DNA of 52,799 nt from an uncultured Oscillibacter sp. (GCA_910585385.1 CAJUDV010000013.1:1-52799); one strand, 5' to 3'; shown: positions 28,585 to 38,420, counted from the first letter of the stretch. Numbers and translations are program-made. Notes: a model not told the origin generated them from the sequence alone.

Positions 28585-31077
28585 ATGGCAGGCAGGTCCC
28601 CGAGAAAAAGTGAAGCGGCCCGCAGGGCCAACCAGGTGGTCCGCGGCAGGACGGTGATCGTCATGCTGCTGCTGGGCGTGGTCACCTTTATCATGCTCTT
28701 TTGGAAGCTGTACGACCTGCAGATCCGGCGGCATGACGAACTCCAGAACGAGGCTGCCGGCCAGCAGACCCGGGAGAGCACGGTGGCCGCCTCCCGGGGG
28801 ACGATTTATGACCGGAACTACCACCCCCTGGCCACCTCCGCCACGGCGGAAAACGTATGCATCTCCCCGCTGGAGCTGGCGGCCTTTGTCAGAAAACAGG
28901 AGGAGGCCAATGAGGCTGCCCGGAAGAAGGCGGAGGAGTCCGGCAAGACCTATGTTCCCGCGCGGGTATTGGATGAGGCCTATGTGGCCCGGGGCTTGAG
29001 CCGGATCCTGGGCGTGGAGGAAGAGGAGATCCTGCGTCTTGCGGCCATGACCGCGACCCAGTATCAGCGGGTTACCAGACGGGTGGAGCAGGACGTGGCC
29101 GACGAGGTCCGCCGCTTCATGAACGGCGAGATCGACGATGAGGGCCGGGAGCTCACCTTTGTCAACGAGGACGGCAGGACCCGGCTGCTGTCGGATCCGA
29201 AAAAGGCCCCTACGGCCCTCCAGGGGATCTTTCTGGAGCTGGACTCCCGGCGGTACTACCCCTACGGCGCCCTGGCGGCCAACGTGGTGGGCTTTGTCAA
29301 CGGTGAGAACCAGGGGGCCTACGGCCTGGAGTCCAAGTTCAACGACGTGCTGGAGGGCACCACCGGCTACACCGTGGCCGCCAAGAACGCCCGCAACACG
29401 GACCTGCCCTTCCACTATGAGAAGATCATCGACCCGGAGAACGGGTACGACATGGTGCTGACCCTGGACACCCGGGTTCAGGCGTCTCTTGAGAAGAACA
29501 TGGAGAGCATGCTGGAGACATACGACGCCAAAAACGGCGGCACCGGCATCGTCATGGAGGTAAACACCGGAGCAATTATCGCCATGGCCTCCTACCCCAA
29601 CTTCGACCCCGCCGATTACAGCACTATCCGGGATGAAAAGCTCCTGGCCTCCGTGAATGCGGAGCTGGAGGCGCTGGAGGAGAAAAAAGACACCTTTGAA
29701 GAAGAGAAGGATTACAGCGAGGCCGTCAAGGCCGTCGAGGACAGGGCCCAGGGACTCCAGTGGCGCAACCGCTGCGTCTCCGACACCTACGAGCCCGGCT
29801 CCACCTTCAAGCCCATCACCCTGGCGGCGGCATTGGAGGAGGGCGCGGTGAACATGAACTCCTCCTTCAGCTGTTCCGGCTCCGTCATGGTCCAGGGCTG
29901 GGATAAGCCCTTCTACTGCTCCAAAAAGGCCGGCCACGGCACCCAGAGCCTGAAGGTGGCCACCGGCAACTCCTGCAACCCCGCCTTTATCGCCATCGGC
30001 TTGAAGATGGGCACCCAGAAGTACTACAAGTACCTCCGCTCCTTCGGCCTCATGGACCCCACGGGGTTCGACATGGCGGTGGGCGAGGGCAAGGGCATCT
30101 TCTCCGATGAGAAGACCTTCAACTCCAACGTGGTCTCCCTGGCGTCCTACGCCTTCGGCCAGACCTTCAACGTCACGCCTCTGGAGCTGATCCGGGCCCA
30201 GGCGGCCTGCATCAACGGCGGATACCTGTATACGCCCTATGTGGTGGATCAGATACTGGATGGAGATGGGAATATCATCCAGCAGCACGGTGCCTCCACA
30301 CCGGTGCGGCAGGTGGTCAGCGAGGAGACCTCCGCCCTGGTGCGGGAGTGCCTGGAGTACGTGGTGGCCTCCGGCACAGGCAAGAACGGCCAGGTCACCG
30401 GCTACCGCATCGGCGGCAAGACCGGCACCGCCGACAAGACCGGCACCAAGACCCCCAGCAACCCCAAGGGCGACGTGGTGGTGTCCTTTATGTGCTTTGC
30501 CCCGGCGGACGATCCCCAGTACATTATGCTCATCACCATGGACACCCCCAGCCGGAACACCGGCGTCTTCGTCTCCGGCGGCAACATGGTGGCGCCCACG
30601 GCCAGCCGCATCATGGGTGAGATTCTGCCGGACCTGGGCATTGAGCCGGATTACTCCTCCTCGGAGCTGCTGGTCTCCGATGTGCCGGTGCCCAATGTGG
30701 TGGGCCAGACCGCAGCGGAGGCCAAGGCCAAGCTGGAGAGCGCGGGCTTTGCCTGCCGGACGGTGGGCGGCGGCGAGACCGTCACCGCCCAGACTCCGGC
30801 GGGAGGAGCCATCGTTCCCAACGACGCCTCCATCATCCTCTACCTGGGCCAGGAGAAGCCGGACACCCCATGCACGGTGCCCAACGTCTCCGGCAGAACC
30901 GCGGCGGAGGCCAACCGGATGCTGACCAACGCGGGGCTCATCATGAAGATGGCGGGCACCACGGTCACCAGCTCCGGCAACGTCCACGCCATGTCGCAGA
31001 ACGTGGCGGAGGGTACGGAGCTGCCCGCCGGCAGCGTGGTGACGGTGTGGTTCGGCGACAGCTCGGTACTGGATTGA
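28585..31077 (+). CDS. Septal penicillin-binding protein (PBP2B/SpoVD type) with two PASTA domains
   Basis: An 830-residue class B transpeptidase. TM about 22-45, PBP dimer domain about 60-270 (ASRGTIYDRNYHPLATS), transpeptidase about 300-690. Catalytic motifs: STFK (Ser about 405), SCN (about 461), KTGT (about 612). Two PASTA repeats follow (about 700-765 VPNVVGQTAAEAKAKL; 770-830 VPNVSGRTAAEANRML). A charged helical insert (about 350-388, LEALEEKKDTFEEEKDYSEA) precedes the SxxK motif. I start at ATG 28585 after GAGAGG. It crosslinks septal or, in the SpoVD role, spore cortex peptidoglycan with FtsW. Which of the two it is cannot be decided; no second copy is adjacent. Confidence 0.9.
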   Translation: MAGRSPRKSEAARRANQVVRGRTVIVMLLLGVVTFIMLFWKLYDLQIRRHDELQNEAAGQQTRESTVAASRGTIYDRNYHPLATSATAENVCISPLELAAFVRKQEEANEAARKKAEESGKTYVPARVLDEAYVARGLSRILGVEEEEILRLAAMTATQYQRVTRRVEQDVADEVRRFMNGEIDDEGRELTFVNEDGRTRLLSDPKKAPTALQGIFLELDSRRYYPYGALAANVVGFVNGENQGAYGLESKFNDVLEGTTGYTVAAKNARNTDLPFHYEKIIDPENGYDMVLTLDTRVQASLEKNMESMLETYDAKNGGTGIVMEVNTGAIIAMASYPNFDPADYSTIRDEKLLASVNAELEALEEKKDTFEEEKDYSEAVKAVEDRAQGLQWRNRCVSDTYEPGSTFKPITLAAALEEGAVNMNSSFSCSGSVMVQGWDKPFYCSKKAGHGTQSLKVATGNSCNPAFIAIGLKMGTQKYYKYLRSFGLMDPTGFDMAVGEGKGIFSDEKTFNSNVVSLASYAFGQTFNVTPLELIRAQAACINGGYLYTPYVVDQILDGDGNIIQQHGASTPVRQVVSEETSALVRECLEYVVASGTGKNGQVTGYRIGGKTGTADKTGTKTPSNPKGDVVVSFMCFAPADDPQYIMLITMDTPSRNTGVFVSGGNMVAPTASRIMGEILPDLGIEPDYSSSELLVSDVPVPNVVGQTAAEAKAKLESAGFACRTVGGGETVTAQTPAGGAIVPNDASIILYLGQEKPDTPCTVPNVSGRTAAEANRMLTNAGLIMKMAGTTVTSSGNVHAMSQNVAEGTELPAGSVVTVWFGDSSVLD

Positions 31078-31210
31078 TGCGCAGACGGAACTGAAGGACA
31101 GTTTTTGCGGGTTTTTGGGCATCTTCTTCGGTATACTTTGCGATTTCTGCCGCCTATAATGGAGATTGGCGGATTTTCCGCCCATTACAAAGGAAGGGGC
31201 GCGGTTTACT

Positions 31211-32659
31211 ATGCGGCTAAGAGAACTTTTGGAGGGCATTCCCGTTCTGTCCGCCACGGCGGATCTGGAACTGGAGATTTCGGATGTCAGCTATGACTCC
31301 CGGGCGGTAAGGCCCGGCGGGCTGTTTGTGGCCATGACCGGATTCGCCGTGGACGGACACGACTTCATCGAAAAGGCCCTGGAGGCCGGTGCGGCGGCGG
31401 TGCTGTGCCAGAGGGCGCCGGAGGGAACCGTGCCCTATGTCCGGGTGGCGGATTCCCGCAGGGCTCTGGCGGCGGTGGGGGCCAACTTCTTTGGCCATCC
31501 CGCCAAGTCCATGACCATGGCGGGTATTACCGGCACCAACGGCAAGACCTCCTCCACCTACCTGCTAAAGGCCATTCTGGAGCAGGCGGCGGGGGCCAAG
31601 GTGGGACTCATCGGCACCAATCAGAACATGATCGGCCAGGAGGCCGTTCCCACGGAGCGCACCACGCCGGAGTCCTTCGAGGTCCAGCGGCTCTTCGCCC
31701 GGATGCGGGACGCGGGCTGCACCCATGTGGTGATGGAGGTCTCCTCCCACGCCCTGGCCCTGGACCGGGTCTACGGTGTTCACTACAAGGTGGGCGTATT
31801 CACCAACCTCACCCAGGACCACCTGGATTTCCACGGCACCATGGAGGAGTACTGTGGCGCCAAGGCGCTGCTGTTCCAAAACTGCGATACCGGCGTGGTC
31901 AACGCCGACGACCCCTGGACGCCCCGCCTGATGGCGGACGCTGCCTGTGAGACGCGCACCTACGCCGAGGCGGCGGAGGCGGACCTGCGGGCGGAGGACA
32001 TCGTGCTGGAGGCGGACCATGTGGCCTTCACGGCGGTGACCAAAGACGAACGGGTTCCCGTCCGGGTGAACATCCCCGGCAGGTTCATGGTCTACAACAC
32101 CCTGGATGTGCTGGGGGCGGCCCAGGTCCTGGGGGTCTCTCTGGAGGACAGCGCCCGGGTTCTGGCACAGGTTCCCCCGGTGAAGGGCCGGGTGGAGGTG
32201 GTCCCCACACCGGGGAGGGATTACACCGTCCTCATCGACTACGCCCACAGCCCCGATGGACTGGAAAATGTCCTCTCGTCGGTGAGGGGCTTTGCCAAAG
32301 GGCGCACCGTGGCGGTGTTTGGCTGCGGCGGCGACCGGGACCGGACCAAGCGCCCGAAGATGGGCAGAACTGCCGCCCAAAACGCGGACTTTCTGGTGGT
32401 CACCACCGACAACCCCCGCACCGAGGACCCGGAGGCCATCATCGCCGATATTCTGCCGGGGTTGGAGGGCAGCAGTACGCCCTATGTGGTGGTGACGGAC
32501 CGGATTGAGGCCATCCATTGGGCGATGGACCACGCGGAAAAGGGCGACGTGATCGTTCTGTGCGGCAAGGGCCACGAGACCTATCAGGAGATTAACCACG
32601 TCAAGCACCACATGGACGAACGGGAGATCGTGGCCGACTATCTGAACGGCGGCAAATGA
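31211..32659 (+). CDS. murE: UDP-MurNAc-tripeptide synthetase MurE (meso-DAP adding)
   Basis: A 482-residue Mur ligase adding the third residue of the peptide stem. Domain 1 (about 1-95) binds UDP (YDSRAVRPGGLFVAMTG). The ATP loop is GITGTNGKTSSTYLL (about 103-117) and the central motif includes MEVSSHAL. The C-terminal TDNPRTEDP (about 397-405) contains the DNPR sequence typical of enzymes selecting meso-diaminopimelate rather than lysine. ATG 31211 gives the normal length. A TTG upstream (31166) is less likely. murF, the usual next gene, is missing here. Confidence 0.94.
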   Translation: MRLRELLEGIPVLSATADLELEISDVSYDSRAVRPGGLFVAMTGFAVDGHDFIEKALEAGAAAVLCQRAPEGTVPYVRVADSRRALAAVGANFFGHPAKSMTMAGITGTNGKTSSTYLLKAILEQAAGAKVGLIGTNQNMIGQEAVPTERTTPESFEVQRLFARMRDAGCTHVVMEVSSHALALDRVYGVHYKVGVFTNLTQDHLDFHGTMEEYCGAKALLFQNCDTGVVNADDPWTPRLMADAACETRTYAEAAEADLRAEDIVLEADHVAFTAVTKDERVPVRVNIPGRFMVYNTLDVLGAAQVLGVSLEDSARVLAQVPPVKGRVEVVPTPGRDYTVLIDYAHSPDGLENVLSSVRGFAKGRTVAVFGCGGDRDRTKRPKMGRTAAQNADFLVVTTDNPRTEDPEAIIADILPGLEGSSTPYVVVTDRIEAIHWAMDHAEKGDVIVLCGKGHETYQEINHVKHHMDEREIVADYLNGGK

Positions 32660-32706
32660 ACCAATAGGAAAGTGCCGGGAGTGTGACCGGTGAGAGGGAG
32701 AGGAAA

Positions 32707-33711
32707 ATGGTATCGATTTGGACACAGTGGACGGAGACGCTGATCGCCGCCGGAACGGCCTTTCTGCTGACGCTGGTGATTGGGAAATTTTTGATTCCGG
32801 AGCTGCGGAAGCTGAAAGCGGGCCAGGAGATTCGGGCCGACGGTCCTACCTGGCACGCCTCCAAGGCGGGCACGCCCACCATGGGGGGCATCATGTTTAT
32901 CATTGGCGCGGGCGTCGCGGTGTTTGTCCTGGGCTGGCCGCGGATGCTGGAAGGGGACTTTGCCCACCTGTACGTCTACCTCTTCGCCCTGTGCTTCGGC
33001 CTTATCGGCTTTGTGGACGACTACCGCAAGGTGCGCCAGCACCAGAACGAGGGCCTCACGGCCAAGCAGAAATTCGTTTTGCAGCTGCTGGCGGCGGTGG
33101 TATTCCTCAGCCTGATGCGCTATGAGGGGCTTTTGACCAACCGCCTGTATATCCCGGGGCTCCAGGTGAATATCACCGTCAACTGGATCTTGTATTTGAT
33201 GTTCGCCGCCTTTGTCATCGTGGGGGCGGTGAACGCCGTGAATCTCACCGACGGCATCGACGGCCTGGCGTGCAGCGTCACCTTTGTGGTGATGGTGTTC
33301 TTTACCGCGGCGGCGGTACTGTGGCGCCTGACGGCCCTGGCCCTGTTTCCCTCCGCTCTGGCGGGGGGACTGGCGGCGTTCTTCGTTTACAACCACCATC
33401 CCGCCAAGACCTTCATGGGGGACACCGGCAGCCTTTTCCTGGGCGGCGCGGTAGCGGCCCTGGCCTTTGCCATGGATATGCCCCTGATTCTGATTCCGGT
33501 TGGCATTATCTATATTGTGGAGACCCTTTCCGACATCATTCAGGTGACCTACTTCAAGGCCACTCACGGCAAGCGGTTTTTTAAGATGGCCCCGATTCAC
33601 CACCATCTGGAGCGGTGCGGCTGGAGCGAGGCCAAGATCGTGACGGTGTTCAGCGCGGTCACATTGATTTGCTGCGTCCTGGCGTACCAGGCTATTTTGG
33701 GCCGGCATTGA
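32707..33711 (+). CDS. mraY: Phospho-MurNAc-pentapeptide transferase MraY
   Basis: A 334-residue polytopic membrane enzyme attaching phospho-MurNAc-pentapeptide to undecaprenyl phosphate (lipid I). TPTMGGIMF (about 57-65), FVDDYRKVR (about 105-113), the NLTDGIDGLA motif (about 180-189), and the HHHLE stretch with preceding KMAPIHHHLERCGWSE (about 296-311) are all present, including the catalytic Asp residues. About ten TMs. It follows murE by 47 bases, in place of the usual murF. Confidence 0.95.
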   Translation: MVSIWTQWTETLIAAGTAFLLTLVIGKFLIPELRKLKAGQEIRADGPTWHASKAGTPTMGGIMFIIGAGVAVFVLGWPRMLEGDFAHLYVYLFALCFGLIGFVDDYRKVRQHQNEGLTAKQKFVLQLLAAVVFLSLMRYEGLLTNRLYIPGLQVNITVNWILYLMFAAFVIVGAVNAVNLTDGIDGLACSVTFVVMVFFTAAAVLWRLTALALFPSALAGGLAAFFVYNHHPAKTFMGDTGSLFLGGAVAALAFAMDMPLILIPVGIIYIVETLSDIIQVTYFKATHGKRFFKMAPIHHHLERCGWSEAKIVTVFSAVTLICCVLAYQAILGRH

Positions 33712-33752
33712 GGACGCGGGGAGCGTGAGAATTTTTTGAGAGGAGGGTCCCC

Positions 33753-34973
33753 ATGGTAGAGACAAGGCGGCGAAGGCGGCCCATCAGCCGGGAGGAGGCC
33801 TTGGCCCGGCAGGAGAAAAAGCGGCGCCGGAAAGAGCGGGAGGCGCTGAACCGGGAACTGGCCAAGGGGCCCATTGACCTGCCCTTCTGTCTGCTGGTGC
33901 TGCTGCTGACAGGCATCGGACTTGTCATGCTGCTCTCCGCCAGTTTTCCCTCCGCCTATTACGATGACAACAACCCCATTTTATATTTTCAGAAGCAGGG
34001 CGTCTTTGCCATTATCGGCGTAGCGTGTATGCTCTTTATCGGCAAGATCTACTACCAGCGCTTCCGGGGGGCGGCCAAGCCGCTGCTGTATTTATCCATC
34101 GTGCTGCTGGTGCTGGTGGCGATTCCCGGCATCGGCCTGATCCGGAACAATGCCCGCCGCTGGCTCGGGTTTTCCGGCACCAGTTTTCAATTTCAGCCCT
34201 CGGAGATTGCCAAAGTGGCGGTGGTGCTGTATTTTTCCGATACCATCTCCAAGAAGAAGGACAAGATGAATACCACCCGGTACGGAGTGGCCCCCTATGT
34301 GCTGATTCTGGGTGTGCTGTCTCTTCTGATGATGCTGGAGCCGCATCTGTCCGGCACGGTGCTGATTTTAGGCGTCGGCGCGGTGCTGATGCTGGTGGGG
34401 GGCATCAACCTCACCTGGGTGGCGGCGGCGGTGGTCGGCGCCGGCGGCGTCGCCTTTTTGATGTTCTCCGGGGTCATTCAGTATGGCCAGTCCCGTCTGG
34501 CCATGTGGCAGAACCCCTGGCTGGATCCCCAGGGTGACGGCTATCAGCTGGTGCAGAGCCTGCTCTCCATCGGCTCCGGCGGTCTCTGGGGCGTGGGTCT
34601 GGGCAGGAGCCGGCAAAAGTTTTTGTATCTTCCGGAGGAACACAACGACTTTATCTTCGCCATCGTCTGCGAGGAGCTGGGCCTCATCGGTGCCACCATC
34701 ATCATGCTTCTCTTCGCGGCGCTGATTCTCCGGGGCTATTGGATTGCCCTCCACTCCCGGGACCGGTTCGGGAGCCTGCTGGTGGTGGGCGTCACTACCT
34801 TGATTGCCATGCAGACGTTTTTGAACATCGGCGTGGTGACGGGGCTTTTGCCCACCACGGGCATCTCCCTGCCGTTTTTCAGTTACGGCGGCACGGCGCT
34901 GATGGTTCAGCTGGCGGAGATGGGCGTTGTGCTGTCTGTCTCCAGGCAGATGAAACCCACCAAGGCGGGCTGA
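33753..34973 (+). CDS. ftsW: FtsW (SEDS peptidoglycan glycosyltransferase)
   Basis: A 406-residue SEDS protein with ten TMs and a basic cytoplasmic N-terminus (about 1-40). It has the SEDS signatures FQPSEIAKVAVVLY (about 148-161), WLDPQGDGYQLVQSLLSIGSGG (about 250-271), PEEHNDFIFAIVCEELGL (about 291-308) and LPTTGISLPFFSYGG (about 367-381). It polymerises glycan strands from lipid II with its cognate class B PBP (28585). The P.GDGYQ form and position in the division cluster favour FtsW over RodA or SpoVE. murD, usually between mraY and ftsW, is absent. Confidence 0.93.
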   Translation: MVETRRRRRPISREEALARQEKKRRRKEREALNRELAKGPIDLPFCLLVLLLTGIGLVMLLSASFPSAYYDDNNPILYFQKQGVFAIIGVACMLFIGKIYYQRFRGAAKPLLYLSIVLLVLVAIPGIGLIRNNARRWLGFSGTSFQFQPSEIAKVAVVLYFSDTISKKKDKMNTTRYGVAPYVLILGVLSLLMMLEPHLSGTVLILGVGAVLMLVGGINLTWVAAAVVGAGGVAFLMFSGVIQYGQSRLAMWQNPWLDPQGDGYQLVQSLLSIGSGGLWGVGLGRSRQKFLYLPEEHNDFIFAIVCEELGLIGATIIMLLFAALILRGYWIALHSRDRFGSLLVVGVTTLIAMQTFLNIGVVTGLLPTTGISLPFFSYGGTALMVQLAEMGVVLSVSRQMKPTKAG

Positions 34974-35066
34974 GGTTCCGGAGGGGACCGTGTCCCATCT
35001 CCGGCCCATGAGCCGCCCTGCGGGTGCAGGGTGTGGGAATGCTGTTTTTGAAAGAGGGTGGCTGCC

Positions 35067-36203
35067 TTGCCACAAAATCTGAAACGGGTCATCTTTACCT
35101 GCGGGGGGACGGCAGGGCATGTGAACCCGGCTATCGCGCTGGCGCAGCTGATGCGCGATAAGGACCCGGAGACGGAGTTCCTCTTTGTGGGAGCAGAGCG
35201 GGGGCTGGAGAAGGATCTGATCCCCAAGGCGGGATACGACTTCCGCACCGTCCACATCTCCAGCTTTCACCGCTCCTTTAAGCCCAGGGAGATCCGGCAC
35301 AATCTGATCTCTGTCTGCAACCTTCTGCGGGCCCCCCGGGAGGCCCGGGCAATTCTGCGGGAGTTTTCGCCGGACGCGGTGATCGGCACCGGCGGCTACG
35401 CCAGCTATCCCATGGTAAAAACCGCAGCCAAGGCCGGGATTCCAACAGTAGTCCATGAGTCCAACATGGTGCCGGGGCTGACTACGGAGATGCTGGAGCC
35501 ATACGCCGACCGGATTCTGGTGGGCTTTGAGTCCTGCCGCCGGCACTACAGGCACCCGGAGAAGGTGATGGTCACCGGCACGCCGGTGCGGGGGGACTTC
35601 TTTGAACTCACCAGGGAGGAGGCCAAGCGGAAGCTGGGCGTGGACGACGGACGGCCGCTGATCGTCTCCTTCTGGGGTTCCCTGGGGGCCTCCGGTATGA
35701 ATCGCCAGATGGCGGACTTTCTGGCGCTGGAGGCCAAAAAGGAGCCCTTTCACCATATCCACGGCGCGGGAGAGGCGGGGTATCTCGCTCTGCTGGCGCA
35801 GCTAAGGGAGAAGGGGGTGGACCTAAAGGACCACTCGGCCCTGGACGTCCGGGAGTATATCTACGACATGGCCGCCGCCATGCGGGCGGCGGATCTGGTG
35901 ATCTGCAGGGCGGGGGCCTCCACCATTAGTGAGCTGACGGCCCTGGGGGTCCCGGCGCTGATCGTTCCCTCTCCCTACGTGACCAACAACCACCAGGAGA
36001 AAAACGCCCGCGCTCTGGAGGAGGCGGGTGGCGCGGCGGTGCTGCTGGAAAAGGACTGCTCCGGCCAGGCGCTGTTTCAGGCCGCCTGCGGCATCCTCCA
36101 CGACGGGACCCGCCGCTCCGCCATGGAACGGGCCATGGCGGAGCTGGGAATTCGGGACGCGGCGGAGCGCATTTATGAGACCATAGTGGGGGTATGTAAG
36201 TAA
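35067..36203 (+). CDS. murG: Undecaprenyl-PP-MurNAc-pentapeptide GlcNAc transferase MurG
   Basis: A 378-residue GT28 glycosyltransferase making lipid II. The N-terminal FTCGGTAGHVNPAIALA (about 10-26), VIGTGGYASYPMV (about 109-121) and HESNMVPG (about 131-138) bind acceptor. The C-terminal CRAGASTISELTALGVPALIVPSPYVTNNHQEKNA (about 281-315) binds UDP-GlcNAc. The canonical GGSxGA is WGSLGASGMN here (about 208-217). I start at TTG 35067, 5 bases from GAGGGTGG; a GTG at 35058 overlaps that ribosome site. Confidence 0.93.
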   Translation: MPQNLKRVIFTCGGTAGHVNPAIALAQLMRDKDPETEFLFVGAERGLEKDLIPKAGYDFRTVHISSFHRSFKPREIRHNLISVCNLLRAPREARAILREFSPDAVIGTGGYASYPMVKTAAKAGIPTVVHESNMVPGLTTEMLEPYADRILVGFESCRRHYRHPEKVMVTGTPVRGDFFELTREEAKRKLGVDDGRPLIVSFWGSLGASGMNRQMADFLALEAKKEPFHHIHGAGEAGYLALLAQLREKGVDLKDHSALDVREYIYDMAAAMRAADLVICRAGASTISELTALGVPALIVPSPYVTNNHQEKNARALEEAGGAAVLLEKDCSGQALFQAACGILHDGTRRSAMERAMAELGIRDAAERIYETIVGVCK

Positions 36204-36269
36204 CCAGTTTTTTCCCAGGCCCATAGGATGGTCTGTATGAGACCATTTTTGGGTACGGGGGGAACGTAT

Positions 36270-37532
36270 ATGAGCCAGCTTTTGGTGCGGGGCGGCGGCA
36301 GTCTCAAAGGAGAAGTGGCCGTCCAGGGAGCGAAGAACAGCGTGCTACCTATATTGGCGGCGACCCTGCTGACGGGCGGACAGGTGGAGCTGCGGGGCTG
36401 TCCCCGTCTGCGGGACGTGGACGCCTCCATTCGGATTCTGGAGGCCCTGGGCTGTGAGGCCCACTGGGAGAGGGACAGCCTTCTGGCAGACACTGCCGGG
36501 TTGAACAATTGCGCCGTCTCTGATATACTGATGCGGGAAATGCGCTCCTCCGCCATCTTCCTGGGGGCCATTCTGGCCCGGTGCGGTGAGGCGGAGATGA
36601 GCTATCCCGGCGGCTGTGAGCTGGGACCCAGGCCCATCGACCTGCATCTGTCAGGGCTGCGGGACCTGGGGGCGGAGATTCAGGACAGCGGCGGCGTACT
36701 TCGCTGCAAGGCGCCCCGCCTGCGGGGCAGGGAGGTGATCCTCAGCCTGCCCTCCGTGGGAGCCACGGAAAACCTGATGCTGGCCGCCTGCGGGGCGGAG
36801 GGCGTCACCACGATCTCCAACGCCGCCCGGGAACCGGAGATTGTGGATTTGCAGGAATTTCTGAACGCCTGCGGCGCCGGAGTTTCCGGCGCGGGGACCT
36901 CCATCGTCACAGTGGCGGGAGGGCGTCCCCTCCATGGCTGTACTTATGAGATTATGCCGGACCGCATTGTGGCGGCCACCTATCTCTGCGCCGCGGCCTC
37001 CGCCGGCGGGGAGATCTACTTAAGAAAGGCCCGGGAGGGCCATTTGGCCACGGTCACCGCCGCCCTGCGGGAGGCGGGGTGCGCCATCCAGGCGGACGGC
37101 GGCGGTGTGCGCTGTGTCAGTCCGGGACGGCTGAAAGCCGTCCGCCCTGTGCGGACAGCTCCTTACCCGGGCTTTCCCACGGACGCTCAGGCGGTTTTGA
37201 TGGCCGCGCTGCTGCGCAGCCGGGGGGCGACGGTCTTTGAGGAGACCATTTTTGAAAACCGGTACCGCCATGTGGACGAACTGGTCCGCATGGGAGCCAA
37301 CATCCGGGTGGCGGGCCGCGTGGCGGTGGTCACCGGCACGGAGATTCTCCGCGGCGCTCCGGTGCGCTGCACAGACCTGCGGGGAGGAGCGGCGCTGTGC
37401 GTGGCCGCCCTGGCGGCGGAGGAGGACACTTCCATCTCCGAGATCGGCCACATCGACCGGGGCTATGAGAGCATTGAGAGAGATTTGAGGACTCTGGGAG
37501 CGGACATCGTCCGCACGGAGCTGGATATATAG
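36270..37532 (+). CDS. murA: UDP-GlcNAc 1-carboxyvinyltransferase MurA
   Basis: A 420-residue enolpyruvyl transferase, the first committed step of peptidoglycan synthesis. VRGGGSLKGEVAVQGAKNSVLPILAA (about 6-31) is the N-terminal signature. YPGGCELGPRPIDLHL (about 112-127) carries the catalytic Cys targeted by fosfomycin, where most enzymes read GGCAIG. YPGFPTDAQA (about 302-311) and ENRYRHVDEL complete the fold. Genes usually found after murG (murC, murB) are replaced by murA, as in some Firmicutes where one murA copy sits in the division cluster. ATG 36270 has GGGGGGAA upstream. Confidence 0.93.
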   Translation: MSQLLVRGGGSLKGEVAVQGAKNSVLPILAATLLTGGQVELRGCPRLRDVDASIRILEALGCEAHWERDSLLADTAGLNNCAVSDILMREMRSSAIFLGAILARCGEAEMSYPGGCELGPRPIDLHLSGLRDLGAEIQDSGGVLRCKAPRLRGREVILSLPSVGATENLMLAACGAEGVTTISNAAREPEIVDLQEFLNACGAGVSGAGTSIVTVAGGRPLHGCTYEIMPDRIVAATYLCAAASAGGEIYLRKAREGHLATVTAALREAGCAIQADGGGVRCVSPGRLKAVRPVRTAPYPGFPTDAQAVLMAALLRSRGATVFEETIFENRYRHVDELVRMGANIRVAGRVAVVTGTEILRGAPVRCTDLRGGAALCVAALAAEEDTSISEIGHIDRGYESIERDLRTLGADIVRTELDI

Positions 37533-37548
37533 GAGTTCAAAGAGAGAT

Positions 37549-38331
37549 ATGGCAAGACGCAGAAAAACCAACCGGCGGAGAAGGGGAAGGTCCGGCTTCC
37601 TCTATAAGCTGCTGTCTGTTTTGGCTATGTGCGTCTGCCTCATCACGGCGCTGACGCTGTTTTTCCGCGTGGATACCATCGTGGTCACCGGCGGCCAGCG
37701 CTATACGGAGCAGGAGCTGCGGGACGCCACGGGAGTCCGGACCGGCGCCAACCTGCTGCTTCTGAACAAGGGCAGAGTGGCCGCCAATATGACGGGGAAG
37801 CTGCCCTATCTCAAGGAGATCAGCGGCATCAGCAAAAAGCTGCCGGACACCCTGGAGATCCGGGTGGAGGAGTGCGGAAAACCCATGGCGGTGATCCAGG
37901 ACGGCTCCGCCTGGCTGATCAGCCCCACCAGCTCCGGGCGGGGCAAGATCGTGGAGCAGTTGCCGGCGGCCGCCGCCGGCGAATACGGCGTTATCGACGG
38001 CTGCCAGCTGCTGGCGCCCTCGGTGGGCGCCGGCCCCGCCTTTGCCACGGAGTACGCCGTCCAGCAGAGCAGCCTTCTCAGCCTGCTGAACGCCCTGGAC
38101 GCGGCGGGAATGCTGGAGCAGGCCGAGGCCATTCATCTGGGTGATCCCTCGGAGATCACCATGGAATACGCCGGACGCTTTACCGTGCGTCTGCGATACA
38201 GCGCGGATTACGCCCGCAAGCTCGCCAAGCTCCAGTGGAGCCTTACCGAGGGCGTCATTCAGGACAATATGACCGGCACCTTTGACATGCGGGGAAACAG
38301 CAAGGACTTCTTCCAGCCGGATCTCCAGTAA
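37549..38331 (+). CDS. ftsQ: Cell division protein FtsQ/DivIB
   Basis: A 260-residue bitopic protein. A very basic cytoplasmic tail (RRRKTNRRRRGRS), TM about 21-43, then the POTRA domain (about 44-115: FRVDTIVVTGGQRYTEQEL) and a beta domain to about 255. FtsQ/DivIB holds FtsL and DivIC in the division complex. It begins 16 bases after murA. A T-rich stretch with a small hairpin follows, then the separate ftsZ promoter. Confidence 0.88.
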   Translation: MARRRKTNRRRRGRSGFLYKLLSVLAMCVCLITALTLFFRVDTIVVTGGQRYTEQELRDATGVRTGANLLLLNKGRVAANMTGKLPYLKEISGISKKLPDTLEIRVEECGKPMAVIQDGSAWLISPTSSGRGKIVEQLPAAAAGEYGVIDGCQLLAPSVGAGPAFATEYAVQQSSLLSLLNALDAAGMLEQAEAIHLGDPSEITMEYAGRFTVRLRYSADYARKLAKLQWSLTEGVIQDNMTGTFDMRGNSKDFFQPDLQ

Positions 38332-38391
38332 AAAATGGATGTTTTTTCCGTTTTCTTTTGGAAAAAACCCTCGAAAAGGGACGGAGGGGGC

Positions 38392-38420
38392 TTGACCGGA
38401 GCAAAAAAGTGTCATACAAT
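38392..38420 (+). promoter_or_regulatory. Promoter of ftsZ
   Basis: TTGACC (38392-38397), 17-nt spacer, TACAAT (38415-38420), about 88 bases before the ftsZ ATG. It gives ftsZ its own transcription inside the cluster. Confidence 0.75.

Noticed and set aside
28540..31257. A 905-codon open frame opposite the PBP gene
   Set aside because: Same GC-driven antisense artefact: repetitive Gly/Val/His composition, and the plus strand has all catalytic PBP motifs.
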